Shown here piece after piece: positions 18,701 to 27,600 of a stretch of 64,000 nucleotides of DNA. The position numbers were made by a program, and so were the translations under genes. The notes beneath the pieces were generated by a model. That model saw only the letters and a list, made by a program, of their open reading frames with translations. It was not told the DNA's origin and made no database searches. The stretch is from DYHD01 sp037445375 (GTDB taxonomy: Bacteria > Nitrospirota > Thermodesulfovibrionia > Thermodesulfovibrionales > Dissulfurispiraceae). Positions within the stretch are counted from its first letter, which is position 1; the number at the start of each line of letters is the position of its first letter. The stretch lies in the NCBI GenBank assembly GCA_037445375.1, contig JBBIKS010000009.1:1-64000 (forward strand), read 5' to 3'.

Positions 18701-19986
18701 TACAGAGCAAAAATAATCCCACTGAAAGGGTTCAGACTGAAACATCAATTAATAAATCACCGTATCTAATAAAATCAGGCAAGCCATATTCTTTAGCAGG
18801 GAGAACCGTTTATATCCCAAGAATGGTTGATCATGCCTTTGCGGTCTCGGCAGCTTACAATAAATGCGGAATTAATTCAGAGGTGCTTCCATTTTCAGAC
18901 AAGGCATCTGTAGATATAGGCAAAAGATATCTATCAGGAAAAGAATGTTATCCTTGCACAGTTACAACAGGCGACATTATTAAGAAAATTTCTGAGCCCG
19001 GCGTAAATCCTGAAAAAATTGCCTTTCTTATGCCTACTGCTGGTGGACCATGCAGATTTGGTCAGTATAATGTTATACAAAGGCTTATATTAAAAAAGCT
19101 CGGTTACGAAGATGTCTTGATTTTAGCCCCTGAACAGCATTCAAGTAATTTCATTCAAAATGAAAAAGGCAACGAGTTTACCAAGACTGCCTGGGCGGGC
19201 GTAGTAGCCTTTGATTTGCTCTATAAATGTCTTCATGAGACAAGGCCATACGAGATTACAAAAGGTTCCGCCGATGCATTGTATAAGCATTATCTTTGGA
19301 AAATTTATTCTATACTAAGCAACAGTTCCTATGACAGTCTTAAACCTGTCATGGAAGACTTAAAGAGGGATTTTCAGAATCTCCCTAAACACAACTTAAG
19401 AAAACCTGTTATAGGCGTAGTCGGGGAGATATTTGTAAGGTGTCATACATTTTCTAACGAAGACCTAGTGAGAAAAATTGAGGCGCTCGGCGGAGAGGCT
19501 TATCTTGCTCCCATGGAAGAATGGATTTATTATGTTAATTTCATCGCCGAAAGAAGGGCTCTCGCAAATAAAGACACATCCGCACTAATATCATTTGGCA
19601 TTAAAAAGCTTATGCAATCTAAGATTGAGCATACGCTCTCTAAACCATTTAAGGGCTACCTAAAAACATTGAAAGAACCTAAGATAAGAGATTTATTAGA
19701 AATGGCATCACCTTATGTGCATGATTCCTTTGAAGGAGAGACTATTCTCAGCATAGGAAAGGCTGTTGATTTCATACAGAGGGGTTGTTGTGGTATCATC
19801 AATGTTATGCCTTTTGGCTGCATGCCGGGCACGATAGTGTCGGCTTTGTTGAAGGTAATGAGCAATGACTATGATGTGCCTTGCATAAGCATTCCTTATG
19901 ATGGGACAGAATCCTCTACCACCGAACTGCAAATAGAGGCATTTATGGAAGCTGCTTCATCGATAAATAAAGTCATATCTAATTAA
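15787..19986 (+). CDS. Large acyl-CoA dehydratase activase-related protein (two BcrA/BadF/BadG ATPase domains, DUF2229 and HgdB-like region)
   Basis: 1399 residues. Two consecutive ASKHA ATPase domains are visible. The first (1 to about 260) has FIGLDAGSVSVKLVVL, EIGGEDSKL and CAAGTGSFLEQQ. The second (about 312-575) has YLGIDIGSISTNLAV, EIGGQDSKY and CAAGTGSFLEEQ. Each has the cluster-ligand cysteines (CAAGTG, and GRCSVF or ERCTVF). A Cys motif CKGCPNVCE is near 598, a DUF2229-type segment from about 666, and an HgdB/CoA-dehydratase-like C-terminal part holds CYPCTVTTGD near 1052. Characterised small relatives drive ATP-dependent electron transfer to 2-hydroxyacyl-CoA dehydratases or benzoyl-CoA reductase; the target of these giant fusions is not established. 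It is monocistronic, and its TAA abuts a family A end. Confidence 0.88.
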   Translation: MKFIGLDAGSVSVKLVVLGDKGDKLEEFYKRHYGNSIRIALDLLKQIQQSFPEAAISITGSAGKLIASILKINHVNEIVAQSYSIKNLFPHIRTVIEIGGEDSKLIFMQDGRIKDFSMNSVCAAGTGSFLEQQAERLRLTIEEFSKIAEQSQRPSKIAGRCSVFAKSDMIHLQQIATPLEDIVAGLCFAVARNFKGTIAKGRDIITPVSFQGGVAANKGMIRAFKDVFEVEELFVPPDFLFMGAIGAVLKNRDEGRINKFDIDALESFISTQKYSDFSHKALIISGDGFVERHLRNDGIFASKSTTESSNIKAYLGIDIGSISTNLAVIDEEGNLLSKSYLMTAGRPIDAVKQGLKDVYEEIGNAVEILGVGTTGSGRYMIADYVGADIVKNEITAQATAAIYIDPDVDTIFEIGGQDSKYISINKGMIVDFEMNKACAAGTGSFLEEQAEKLNTSIKNDFAKMALAAKNPCRLGERCTVFMENSLMANLQKGAEKDNLLAGLAYSIVQNYINRVVAGKRVGNKIFFQGGVAFNKSVVASFEKYLNMNITVPPNHDVTGAIGMALIAMRHMKEKGNPATNFKGFELSKKPYEISSFDCKGCPNVCEINRLRVEGDEGHLFYGGRCEKYDIRRAKKFTLPDLFTFREEMLWKDHLSYLSDNLDKQRKIRIGIPYMFFFHDYLPYWSTLLWELGFEVVVSPKTNKQIKNLGLENIFSEACFPVKVAHGHIKYLVDEGMDILFIPSSINLSKEGDEYKRGLACPYVQTIPYVTKSITKGVNTVSPVIDFSRGEDFLKKELRMAFDRYGIKRKDIDRALTIAQKSQDRFSQAVKSKGLEVLSDNLDGKNPIIVIIGRGYNAFDPGMNLEIPKKLANLNVIAMPMDFLPIEKISLHDYWPNMYWRSGQRILRAAKIISKENSLYPIYIGNFSCGPDSFILKYFKEELGDKPFLHIEIDEHSADAGAITRCEAFLDSIQSKNNPTERVQTETSINKSPYLIKSGKPYSLAGRTVYIPRMVDHAFAVSAAYNKCGINSEVLPFSDKASVDIGKRYLSGKECYPCTVTTGDIIKKISEPGVNPEKIAFLMPTAGGPCRFGQYNVIQRLILKKLGYEDVLILAPEQHSSNFIQNEKGNEFTKTAWAGVVAFDLLYKCLHETRPYEITKGSADALYKHYLWKIYSILSNSSYDSLKPVMEDLKRDFQNLPKHNLRKPVIGVVGEIFVRCHTFSNEDLVRKIEALGGEAYLAPMEEWIYYVNFIAERRALANKDTSALISFGIKKLMQSKIEHTLSKPFKGYLKTLKEPKIRDLLEMASPYVHDSFEGETILSIGKAVDFIQRGCCGIINVMPFGCMPGTIVSALLKVMSNDYDVPCISIPYDGTESSTTELQIEAFMEAASSINKVISN

Positions 19987-20144
19987 AGTCTGTTTATAAA
20001 GTACGGTTATCTTGTTATTGTTATGTTGTTATGTTGTTATGCTTGATGTGTGTTAATCTGACTACAGTGTCTTTTGAAGGATTCTGCATTCTCGCTCAAA
20101 GGACTACTGGAATGCAAATGATAGTTTATAAACAGTCATTTATT
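19982..20144. repeat. Family A MITE-like element, copy A5, at the activase stop
   Basis: Left end TTAAAGTCTGTTTATAAAGT overlaps the TAA of the activase gene. The right end is GTTTATAAACAGTCATTTATTA. The core is unusual: TTGTTATG tandem repeats and CTGCATTCTCGCTC ... GGAATGCAAATG. It lies upstream of the bS22-like micro-gene. Confidence 0.65.
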
Positions 20145-20186
20145 AGGATTATTTAAATTGATTTTTATAGAAGAGGAGGTGAGGTT

Positions 20187-20279
20187 GTGGGGAATGTCGT
20201 AAAATGGCGTAAGAAAAAGATGCGCAAGCATAAACACAAAAAATTGTGCAGAAAGACAAGGGCGCAGCGCAGAAAATAG
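20187..20279 (+). CDS. bS22/AURKAIP1-COX24-like very basic 30-aa protein
   Basis: A GTG-initiated 30-codon frame, too short for ordinary ORF calling. It encodes MGNVVKWRKKKMRKHKHKKL followed by CRKTRAQRRK. The pattern KKxMRKHKHKK and the RR-rich tail match the AURKAIP1/COX24 domain (PF08213), found in mitochondrial ribosomal protein mS38 and in mycobacterial small-subunit protein bS22. A strong Shine-Dalgarno (GGAGGT, 20175-20180) lies 6 bp before the GTG. By analogy it is probably a small ribosomal-subunit protein. The 69-residue coiled-coil gene begins 23 bp later, so the two may be co-transcribed. Confidence 0.8.
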   Translation: MGNVVKWRKKKMRKHKHKKLCRKTRAQRRK

Positions 20280-20302
20280 GGGAAAAATAAAGGAATATAA
20301 AA

Positions 20303-20512
20303 ATGAAAGATATTATCGCTTTGCATGAGAAAATTTCCTTATTAGAACAAGAGATTAAGACCCTTACCGAAAAAATAAGCAAGCTAAATGAGCAGAAAAG
20401 AGAGATTGATGATATCAAAATGGATATCAAAGGTCTGAAGGTTTATTTGGGTAGATCTCATCCAGATTTGATGACGCAGTTGCCCGAAATAATAAAGAAG
20501 CTTAAACCATGA
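20303..20512 (+). CDS. Small coiled-coil protein, 69 aa
   Basis: Unrecognised. Residues 5-45 show heptad-like spacing of hydrophobics with many Lys/Glu (ISLLEQEIKTLTEKISKLNE), predicting a coiled coil. The C-terminus contains YLGRSHPDLMTQLPEIIKKL. No membrane segment or cysteine is present. It starts 23 bp after the bS22-like gene and has AAAGGAATATAAAAATG upstream. It may be a translation- or envelope-associated helper, but nothing in the sequence decides. Confidence 0.6.
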   Translation: MKDIIALHEKISLLEQEIKTLTEKISKLNEQKREIDDIKMDIKGLKVYLGRSHPDLMTQLPEIIKKLKP

Positions 20513-20709
20513 ACTTTCATGCCAATAAATTTGGCACAAGGTAATATTACTAATATTTTCATAAGTATGAAGGCATTAATTATAAAATCCCTCCTGCCCT
20601 CAATTTTCCTAAGAGGGGATAGGGGAGATTTAATTGAATGTTTATTATTTAATGTACTTCTTAGTAAGATGTCATTGTGATAGGCAGAGGGCGTTAGCCT
20701 GAAGCAATC

Positions 20710-22704
20710 TTAAAGACAAGATTCCTCGCCCATTTTTGAATGATCGGCGGAATGACATTTTCTGAGAAAAATATTTTTGAATGTAGCTGAAGGGTCAATA
20801 CTTGTATCGGCCCTCTGATACTGCAGATAACTGACAAGAACCTTTTTAACATAATTTCTGGTTTCATCAAAGGGTATATCTTCTATAAATTCGTCTGCAG
20901 ATTTGTAATTATTGCCCTTCAGCCATTCCCTGACGACGTTTTCGCCCGCATTATATGCGGCAATAGCGGCAGGCAATGATTTAAATTCCTTTAAGAGTTT
21001 TTTAATATAATAAGAGCCGATTAAAATATTAAATTTGGGATCGTATAGATTAAGAGAGTTTTTGTTTAAACTCATTTCGCTGTTCAATCTGGCTGCCGTC
21101 TGAGGCATCAACTGCATAAGCCCCTTAGCTCCTGCGATTGACCTCGCTTCTTCGTCAAATCTTGACTCTTCTCTCATAACTGCGATGATTAAGTAGGGGT
21201 CAATATGATTTATCCTTGCAGCCTCCTGAATTTCAGTCCAGTAAGCAAGCGGATAGAAGAGTTCATGCAGATCGGTCCTGTATGAGCCTCTGGAGAGCAT
21301 GTTTATCGACATTTTATAATTCCCAAGGTCTTTCAACTGAAGGCTTATCTGCTGGAGAGTGCTTAAATCAAGATTTTTTCTTGATAGATGAATAAGTTCA
21401 GCAGCGGCATCCTTATTAAAACCAAGCCTTCTTAGTATATCAACTTTTTGCAAGGGCATTGTTGCAGCGGCATGTATTTTTAATCGTGAATTGTTGATGG
21501 GCGGAATGCTGTCTTTATTATTTAGAGTATGGAGTATCGTATAATAGTCCCTTTCGTTAATATCTTTTTTGGTAGAGACTCTTAATCGGTCTGGATTATT
21601 CAGCAGTTCTAATGATTTAGCTCTCCAATAAGCATATCTTGAATCAGCATAGGCTTCATGAAGCTGTGAAAAAATCTTATATCCGTTACTATAATCCCTT
21701 TTCATATAATAAGCCCAACCAGATGCCCAAAGCGCCTCCTCTTTAAGCGAGACGTGTTGAGATGATACTTCTTTAAAAATCCTCAAAGCTGAATCGTTAT
21801 CACCTGCTCTCCTTTTTCTATTGCCGTATGATATTAAAACAGTGCCTATCCTTGAATCAGGAATCTTTTTAAGGGCTGGCAGCTCTGACTCGAATGCCTT
21901 TAAGTCCCCGGACCTTAACAGAGACCTTGCATACCAGTAATGATTTCTAATCTTTTTATATATATCGGCAGACTCGGTATATCTCTTTTGCCTGAAAAGA
22001 GAATCCGCAAGCCCTTTTAATATCTCATCTCTTGCGCTATTATCTTTTCTGCCTAACGCCTCTCTGAAGTATTTTTCAGATTCCTTAAAAAAATATGCCT
22101 TATTAAGATTCTCTCCCTTTTTCAGCAAATCTCTTGTGGTTATATCTTCGACGGACAGTTCCTTGCGAGCAGCTATTGAGTGTCCAGAGGTGGATATAAA
22201 AATCTCCTTGAATATCTTTCTTGCATCTTTTATCTCGCCCTTAGCTTTAAGAGAGGCTGCATAGAGGAATTTCATATCCATATCTTCAGGGTGATCGTTA
22301 GTGTATTTTCTTAAAAGCGCACTGGCATCAGGGGTGTTAATATTTAGGCTAAGCTGCACCTCCTTTTTGCGGACATTTCTAATAAAAGGCGAATCCTTGT
22401 AATTTTCTCTTAATTGTCTTAAATCATCAATAGCGCTCTCAAAATCACTCTTCTTCTCGTAAGCTTCAGCCCTCCAAAGCAAGGCATAATCGGCAAGGAG
22501 AGGTAATTTTTCATAAGAAATGGTAAACAAAGAAATCGCTTTATCAAAATCACCATTGTTAAGGCTTTTTTTGCCTTCATACAGATGATATGCCTCAGCA
22601 GGGATAGATGTCTTATTTTCAGACGAATGGAGGTCCGATACGGTAGGGAGGTTTAATAAAAAGATAAGTACAAGAATTTTGATGAGATGTTTTATATTTT
22701 TCAA
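20710..22704 (-). CDS. slt: Soluble lytic murein transglycosylase (Slt-type) with TPR-like region
   Basis: 664 residues. The N-terminal signal peptide is LIKILVLIFLLNLPTVS. About 440 residues of helical TPR-like repeats follow (DFDKAISLF, KYFREALGR, AWASGWAYYMKRDYSNGYKIF), as in the Slt70 superhelix. The C-terminal catalytic SLT domain carries the glutamate in AVMREESRFDEEARS, then GAKGLMQLMPQTA and AAYNAGENVVREWL. It cleaves peptidoglycan to 1,6-anhydroMurNAc products in the periplasm. Such products could feed muropeptide salvage, although the NamZ/MurU-AmgK route in this window handles non-anhydro MurNAc. It is a single minus-strand gene. Confidence 0.93.
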   Translation of the reverse strand: MKNIKHLIKILVLIFLLNLPTVSDLHSSENKTSIPAEAYHLYEGKKSLNNGDFDKAISLFTISYEKLPLLADYALLWRAEAYEKKSDFESAIDDLRQLRENYKDSPFIRNVRKKEVQLSLNINTPDASALLRKYTNDHPEDMDMKFLYAASLKAKGEIKDARKIFKEIFISTSGHSIAARKELSVEDITTRDLLKKGENLNKAYFFKESEKYFREALGRKDNSARDEILKGLADSLFRQKRYTESADIYKKIRNHYWYARSLLRSGDLKAFESELPALKKIPDSRIGTVLISYGNRKRRAGDNDSALRIFKEVSSQHVSLKEEALWASGWAYYMKRDYSNGYKIFSQLHEAYADSRYAYWRAKSLELLNNPDRLRVSTKKDINERDYYTILHTLNNKDSIPPINNSRLKIHAAATMPLQKVDILRRLGFNKDAAAELIHLSRKNLDLSTLQQISLQLKDLGNYKMSINMLSRGSYRTDLHELFYPLAYWTEIQEAARINHIDPYLIIAVMREESRFDEEARSIAGAKGLMQLMPQTAARLNSEMSLNKNSLNLYDPKFNILIGSYYIKKLLKEFKSLPAAIAAYNAGENVVREWLKGNNYKSADEFIEDIPFDETRNYVKKVLVSYLQYQRADTSIDPSATFKNIFLRKCHSADHSKMGEESCL

Positions 22705-22803
22705 CTAAAAATCTCTATCTTCACAAATTTTTCATCACTCTTGTGAGCCAACGGCTCATGTGTATTCGATGATTGTTCTTATGCTTGTTTATGGTTATTA
22801 TTA

Positions 22804-22954
22804 CCTAAATTGAGCGATTTTATTAACGAACACTTCTGGATTCCAGCTTTCACCGAAATGACAGATTCACCTGATAAGCGGTTAAGTCATTCCTGCGGAT
22901 GCAGGAATCCAGTGCGTTTAAAAGCTATTATCGTTAAGAATCGCTCAAATTAGG
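22804..22954. repeat. Family B MITE-like element, copy B1 (both ends intact)
   Basis: The ends CCTAAATTGAGCGATT and AATCGCTCAAATTAGG are near-perfect inverted repeats. The core has TTCTGGATTCCAGC and CATTCCTGCGGATGCAGGAA palindromes. It lies in the 380-bp gap between the transglycosylase and a 126-aa ORF; the rest of that gap shows nothing. Confidence 0.8.
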
Positions 22955-23084
22955 TCTTAATTATTGCTGAGCGTTTAAGATAGAATCAAAGAATACCGTT
23001 CTTTATCATAATTGCTCAAGCCTAAATTTTTCAATGGAAAAAAGCGAGCCTCTTCACTTCCTACGATGGTCTATGATTTTGGTC

Positions 23085-23465
23085 TTATACGCTACTAATG
23101 CCTTCCATTGCAGTTTCTTCAAAATATACTGTGCGGGGTATTTCAGGCACTTCTCTGCCAAGCTTCGTTAAATGATATATCTCCATGCAACCGCAATGTC
23201 TATTGCCAGACAATATTCTATCGGTACTTGTTAAGACTTGCTTTGACAACTCCTTCGTCCCTATGCTGCTGGTCATAAGCCATGCCCTACCATTACGGCT
23301 TGTATGAATAGAGAATCTTCGGTGGTTGTGGTGAATGATATACTTAATATCATATCTCTTCAATTGTTTATAATAATAAAAACAGCTCTGACATGCCCCC
23401 ACCACACGCACATCCACTGTCAAATCCTTGTGATTCATAGCTGTGTATGTAGGTTGCTTGCTCAC
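23085..23465 (-). CDS. Hypothetical protein, 126 aa, cysteine-containing
   Basis: I do not recognise this protein. It begins at GTG 23465, preceded by AAAGGAAGTGA, a reasonable ribosome binding site. It contains ACQSC (residues about 24-28), a basic His/Arg-rich middle (IIHHNHRRFSIHTSRNGR) and CGCMEIYHLTKLGREVPEIP near the C-terminus, which resembles winged-helix tails only superficially. No signal peptide or membrane segment is present. It stands alone between repeat-rich gaps. It could be a small metal-binding regulator or a spurious frame. Confidence 0.4.
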   Translation of the reverse strand: MSKQPTYTAMNHKDLTVDVRVVGACQSCFYYYKQLKRYDIKYIIHHNHRRFSIHTSRNGRAWLMTSSIGTKELSKQVLTSTDRILSGNRHCGCMEIYHLTKLGREVPEIPRTVYFEETAMEGISSV

Positions 23466-23535
23466 TCACTTCCTTTCATGACTCGTATTATATATAATCA
23501 GTTCTATATTTTCAGTAAAAAGATGTGAGACACGC

Positions 23536-23635
23536 TTAGCTCCAGTAAGGGGAGATGGTTGTTAAAAAAGCTCTTTCATTGGCTGGAGGGGTTGGGGAAA
23601 GTGAATAATGGTTATTTAGAAACAGACACTAAATA
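23536..23635. repeat. Family A MITE-like fragment, copy A6 (right end only)
   Basis: The right end TTTAGAAACAGACACTAAAT is clear. The core AAGGGGAGATGGTTGTTAAA is shared with copy A10 at 61.28 kb. The left terminal repeat is not recognisable. Confidence 0.5.
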
Positions 23636-23761
23636 AAGCGAATGAATAAGATGGCTGGTTACTTAAATGGTGTGATGACTATGACAGGTTATGCCATCAT
23701 TCGGCAAATTCGGGATGATAAAAAAATGCTATTTCTAAAAAGGTGCTATTTACGGAAATAA

Positions 23762-24645
23762 ATGATGACTGCTATCGAAAAGCTTAAAGAGGTTTCAGCT
23801 TTTTTAAATAAAGCTGGTATTGAAGATGCTGCCAAGGAGGCTGAAATCTTAATAACTGAAGCGCTCAAAATCAATAAATCTACACTTTACTCAGAGACCT
23901 TAGAGATATCTGAAAAGGCATCAGACAATATAGATCTATTTTTGAAGAGGCGTTTGCAAGGAGACCCAATTCAATACATTATCGGTCATGTGGATTTTTA
24001 TGGATTGAAGATTTATGTCGGCAAAGGCGTCCTTATACCAAGGCCTGAGACAGAGCTTCTTGTTGAAGAGGTGAAAAAGGCTGTGTCAGGTGTTGAGTGT
24101 CAGGTGTTGGATAAGGAAAATTCAAGATGCAAGATGCAAAATTCAAGATTCTCGACCTTTGCACTGGTAGTGGTTGCATCGCTATTGCAATTGCAAAGCA
24201 TTTACCTCAAGCTATTGCTTATGGGATTGATAAATCAAGAGGTGCCATTGCATACGCAGAACGGAATGCTTTTGAAAATAAGATAGTGAATGTTCAATTT
24301 TTGCAGGGTGACTTATTTGAACCTGTTAAAGATATTAAATTTGATTTCATAGTATCAAATCCTCCATATATAAAGAGTAGTGAAATTCATAATCTACAAA
24401 GAGAGATAAAAAATTATGAACCCATAGAGGCTCTTGATGGTGGCAAAGACGGGCTGGATTTCTATAGAATAATCATAGGTGAAGCACCCTATTTTCTAAA
24501 AAAAGGTGGGATGCTTATTATGGAGATTGGTTTAAGTCAGGCTGATGATATTGGAAGGCTTGCAGAGGTTTCAGGATTTAAGGAATTAAGATTTATGAAG
24601 GATTATGCTGGTATTGAAAGAATATTTTTTGGTTTAAAAAACTAA
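23762..24645 (+). pseudogene. prmC: Release factor glutamine methyltransferase PrmC, disrupted by a frameshift in the interdomain linker
   Basis: The N-terminal helical domain is encoded from ATG 23762 (RRLQGDPIQYIIGHVDFYG, VLIPRPETELLVEE). The Rossmann methyltransferase domain is in another frame (ILDLCTGSGCIAIAIA, the catalytic SNPPYI, GLDFYRIII), ending at 24645. Together they give a full-length PrmC, which methylates the GGQ glutamine of RF1/RF2. The break lies in a repeat-rich linker (24083-24150) with a 14-nt near-duplicate and two copies of AAGATGC at 24124-24137. One more 7-nt copy would restore a single continuous frame. The C-terminal half also has its own ATG at 24127, so two polypeptides are conceivable. 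Confidence 0.85.
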
Positions 24646-24664
24646 AAGAGTTAGACGAATAGAT

Positions 24665-27600
24665 ATGAAAAAATGGCGGTTTGCAGTTGACAGAGGTGGC
24701 ACATTTACAGATGTTGTAGGAATTGACCCTGCTTGTGAGTTTCATTATTTAAAACTCCTATCAAACTCCCCTGAATATATAGATGCATCTATGGAAGGAA
24801 TCAGAAGGATCCTTAAGCTGCCCCATAATGCCATATTGCCGGAAAATATAATTGAAGGCATCAGGTTTGGAACTACGGTTGCAACAAATGCACTTTTAGA
24901 AAGAAAGGGGAGCAGGGTGCTGCTCATTATCACAAAAGGACTTTCCGGCATTATAGATATCGGCTATCAGAACAGGCAGGACTTATTTAAACTATGCGTC
25001 AAAAAGCCGCAGCCTCTTTATTCAACTATTATTGAGCTTGACGAGAGGATAGACAGTAAGGGAGGCGTAATAAAAAGTTTTAATGCAGTAGAGTTAGCTG
25101 AAAAAATCAGCGAAATTGATAAAAATAGCATTGACTCCATTGCAGTTGTGTTTATGCATTCATGGGTTAATCCAACACATGAACTTATATGTGAAAATAT
25201 ATTGAATAATAAGGGTTTTACCAATATATTTCTCTCGCATAAAACTGTTAGTTCAATAAAAATAGTCAGTCGTGGGCAAAGCACGATCATTGATGCTTAC
25301 CTCAGCGTTGCAATACAAAACTATCTGAAAAATATAAAGGATCAAATTGGCAATATCAATTTTGAATTTATAGAAAGTAGTGGATGCCTTAGCCTGCCAG
25401 AATCCTTTACAGGTAAAAATGCACTTTTTTCAGGACCAGCAGGCGGCGCCATTGCAACAGAACACATAGCGGAAAAATTAGGAATAAAGGGGGTTATCGG
25501 CTTTGATATGGGCGGAACATCAACGGATGTCTCGAGGTTTGACGGCAATTTTGAGAAGATTTATGAAAAAACGATAGAAGGAATACCGATTCAAACAGAG
25601 ATGTTGAATATTGTTACGGTAGCCTCAGGCGGCGGCTCAATAGCAGGATTTGATGGTAAAAAACTTACTGTTGGACCAAAATCTGCCGGTTCTTATCCGG
25701 GACCTGCCTGCTACGGCTTTGGCGGCCCGCTCACGATTACAGATGCAAACTTAATGACGGGAAGATTAGTGCCTGAATATTTCCCAAAAACATTCCGAGA
25801 GGATAGAAAATCACCTCTTGATATTTCGATTGTGAAAGAAAAATTCTGCTTTTTTACCGATCATATAAATAAAACACTCAAAACTGATTATACTCCATAC
25901 GAGATAGCTGATGGCTTATTAAAGATTGCCAATGAGAAGATGGCTATGGCTATCAAAGAGATATCGGTTTCAAAAGGCTTTGATATAAGGGATTACGGAT
26001 TGGTATGTTTCGGCGGAGCTGGCGGGCAGCATGTATGCGCCATTGCATCTATTTTGGAGATTCAAAGGATAATTATTCATCCTTTGAGCAGTATTATGTC
26101 CGCTTATGGCATTGGACTAGCGCGACAATCCATAAAAAATTTAAAGACAATCCTTATGCCTTATAATGAAAATACCCATGCTGAGATTTCAAGGATTTTT
26201 CAAAATGAAGTGTCTCATTTTCTCGACCAAAATAATGGCTCTTATTCAATCATAAAGGAAATTGATCTAAGACCAATAGGCGCTGATACATACATTACCC
26301 TGCCGTATAGGAATTTTATACAGAATATAAACGACTTCGGGTCTCAATATAAGAGATTGTTCGGCTTTAAAAGTGCGGCAGATGATATCGAGGTTGTAAA
26401 TATCCGCATTGAATTTCAAAACACATCCGACTTCTTTGAGAAATACACAAAGGATAGTAAAAAAATTGATACCGCATTATTGCCCAAGCCTGCATTATAT
26501 AAAGAAGTATTTTATGCCAATCGAATGCATAAAGCGCCAGTGTATTTAAGTGATGCGATTCCAACTCAATTCAATGTTAGTGGACCTGCATTTATTGTTG
26601 ACAATAATCTTACGGTTTTAATCGAACCCGGATTTAATGCTGAGATAGATAAATCAGGGCTTATTATTATTAATAAAGCAAAACTCAAGAGCAGTCGCAA
26701 GGTTAGGATTAAAAATGCTGCACCTGACCCCGTGCTTCTTGAAATATTCAATAACTTATTTATGAATTCTGCTGAAGAGATGGGCATAGTTCTGCAAAAA
26801 GCGGCTCATTCAGTAAACATAAAGGAACGGCTTGATTTCTCATGCGCAATCTTTGATTCTGAAGGAGATCTTGTTGCCAATGCACCTCATATCCCTGTGC
26901 ATTTGGGCTCAATGGCTGACACAGTACGGTCAATTTATGCTGAAAACAAGGATACCATGAAACCAGGAGATGTCTATCTCACGAATAATCCATATAAGGG
27001 CGGCTCCCATCTGCCCGATTTAACGGTTGTGTATCCTGTTTATTCAAAAAAAGGCAAACTGCTTTTTTTCACATCAAACAGGGGGCACCATTCCGATATA
27101 GGCGGCACGATACCAGGTTCAATGCCTTCTTCTGTTAATCATATTGATGAAGAGGGATTGCTTATTGATAATTTTCTCATCATTAGGGACGGCAATTTCA
27201 GGGAGCATGAATTAATAAAGATGATGTCCTCATGCCCATATCCTGTCAGGAATATCCATGAGAGAATTGCTGACCTGAAGGCTCAGATTGCATCATGCAG
27301 AAAGGGGGAGAGGGAAATTTTCAATATAATCGGCAGATATGGCGAAGAAACGGTCTCAGACTACATGAGATACATACAAAATAATGCAGAATATCTCATA
27401 AAGACAGCTTTGCATAGACTACTTGGGGGCAGAGATTCTTTTTATTCATCATTTGAAGACTACCTTGATGACAGGACATTGATAAAGGCTTCTATAACAA
27501 TTGAGGCTGGCATAAATGCACCCAATACAATTAAGGCTATAATTGATTTTGCCGGCACGGGACAACAACATACAAATGACAATCTGAATGCCCCGTTTTC

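Noticed and set aside
19982..20144. Complete insertion sequence at the activase 3' end
   Set aside because: Only 160 bp long with no transposase frame; it fits the short non-autonomous family instead.
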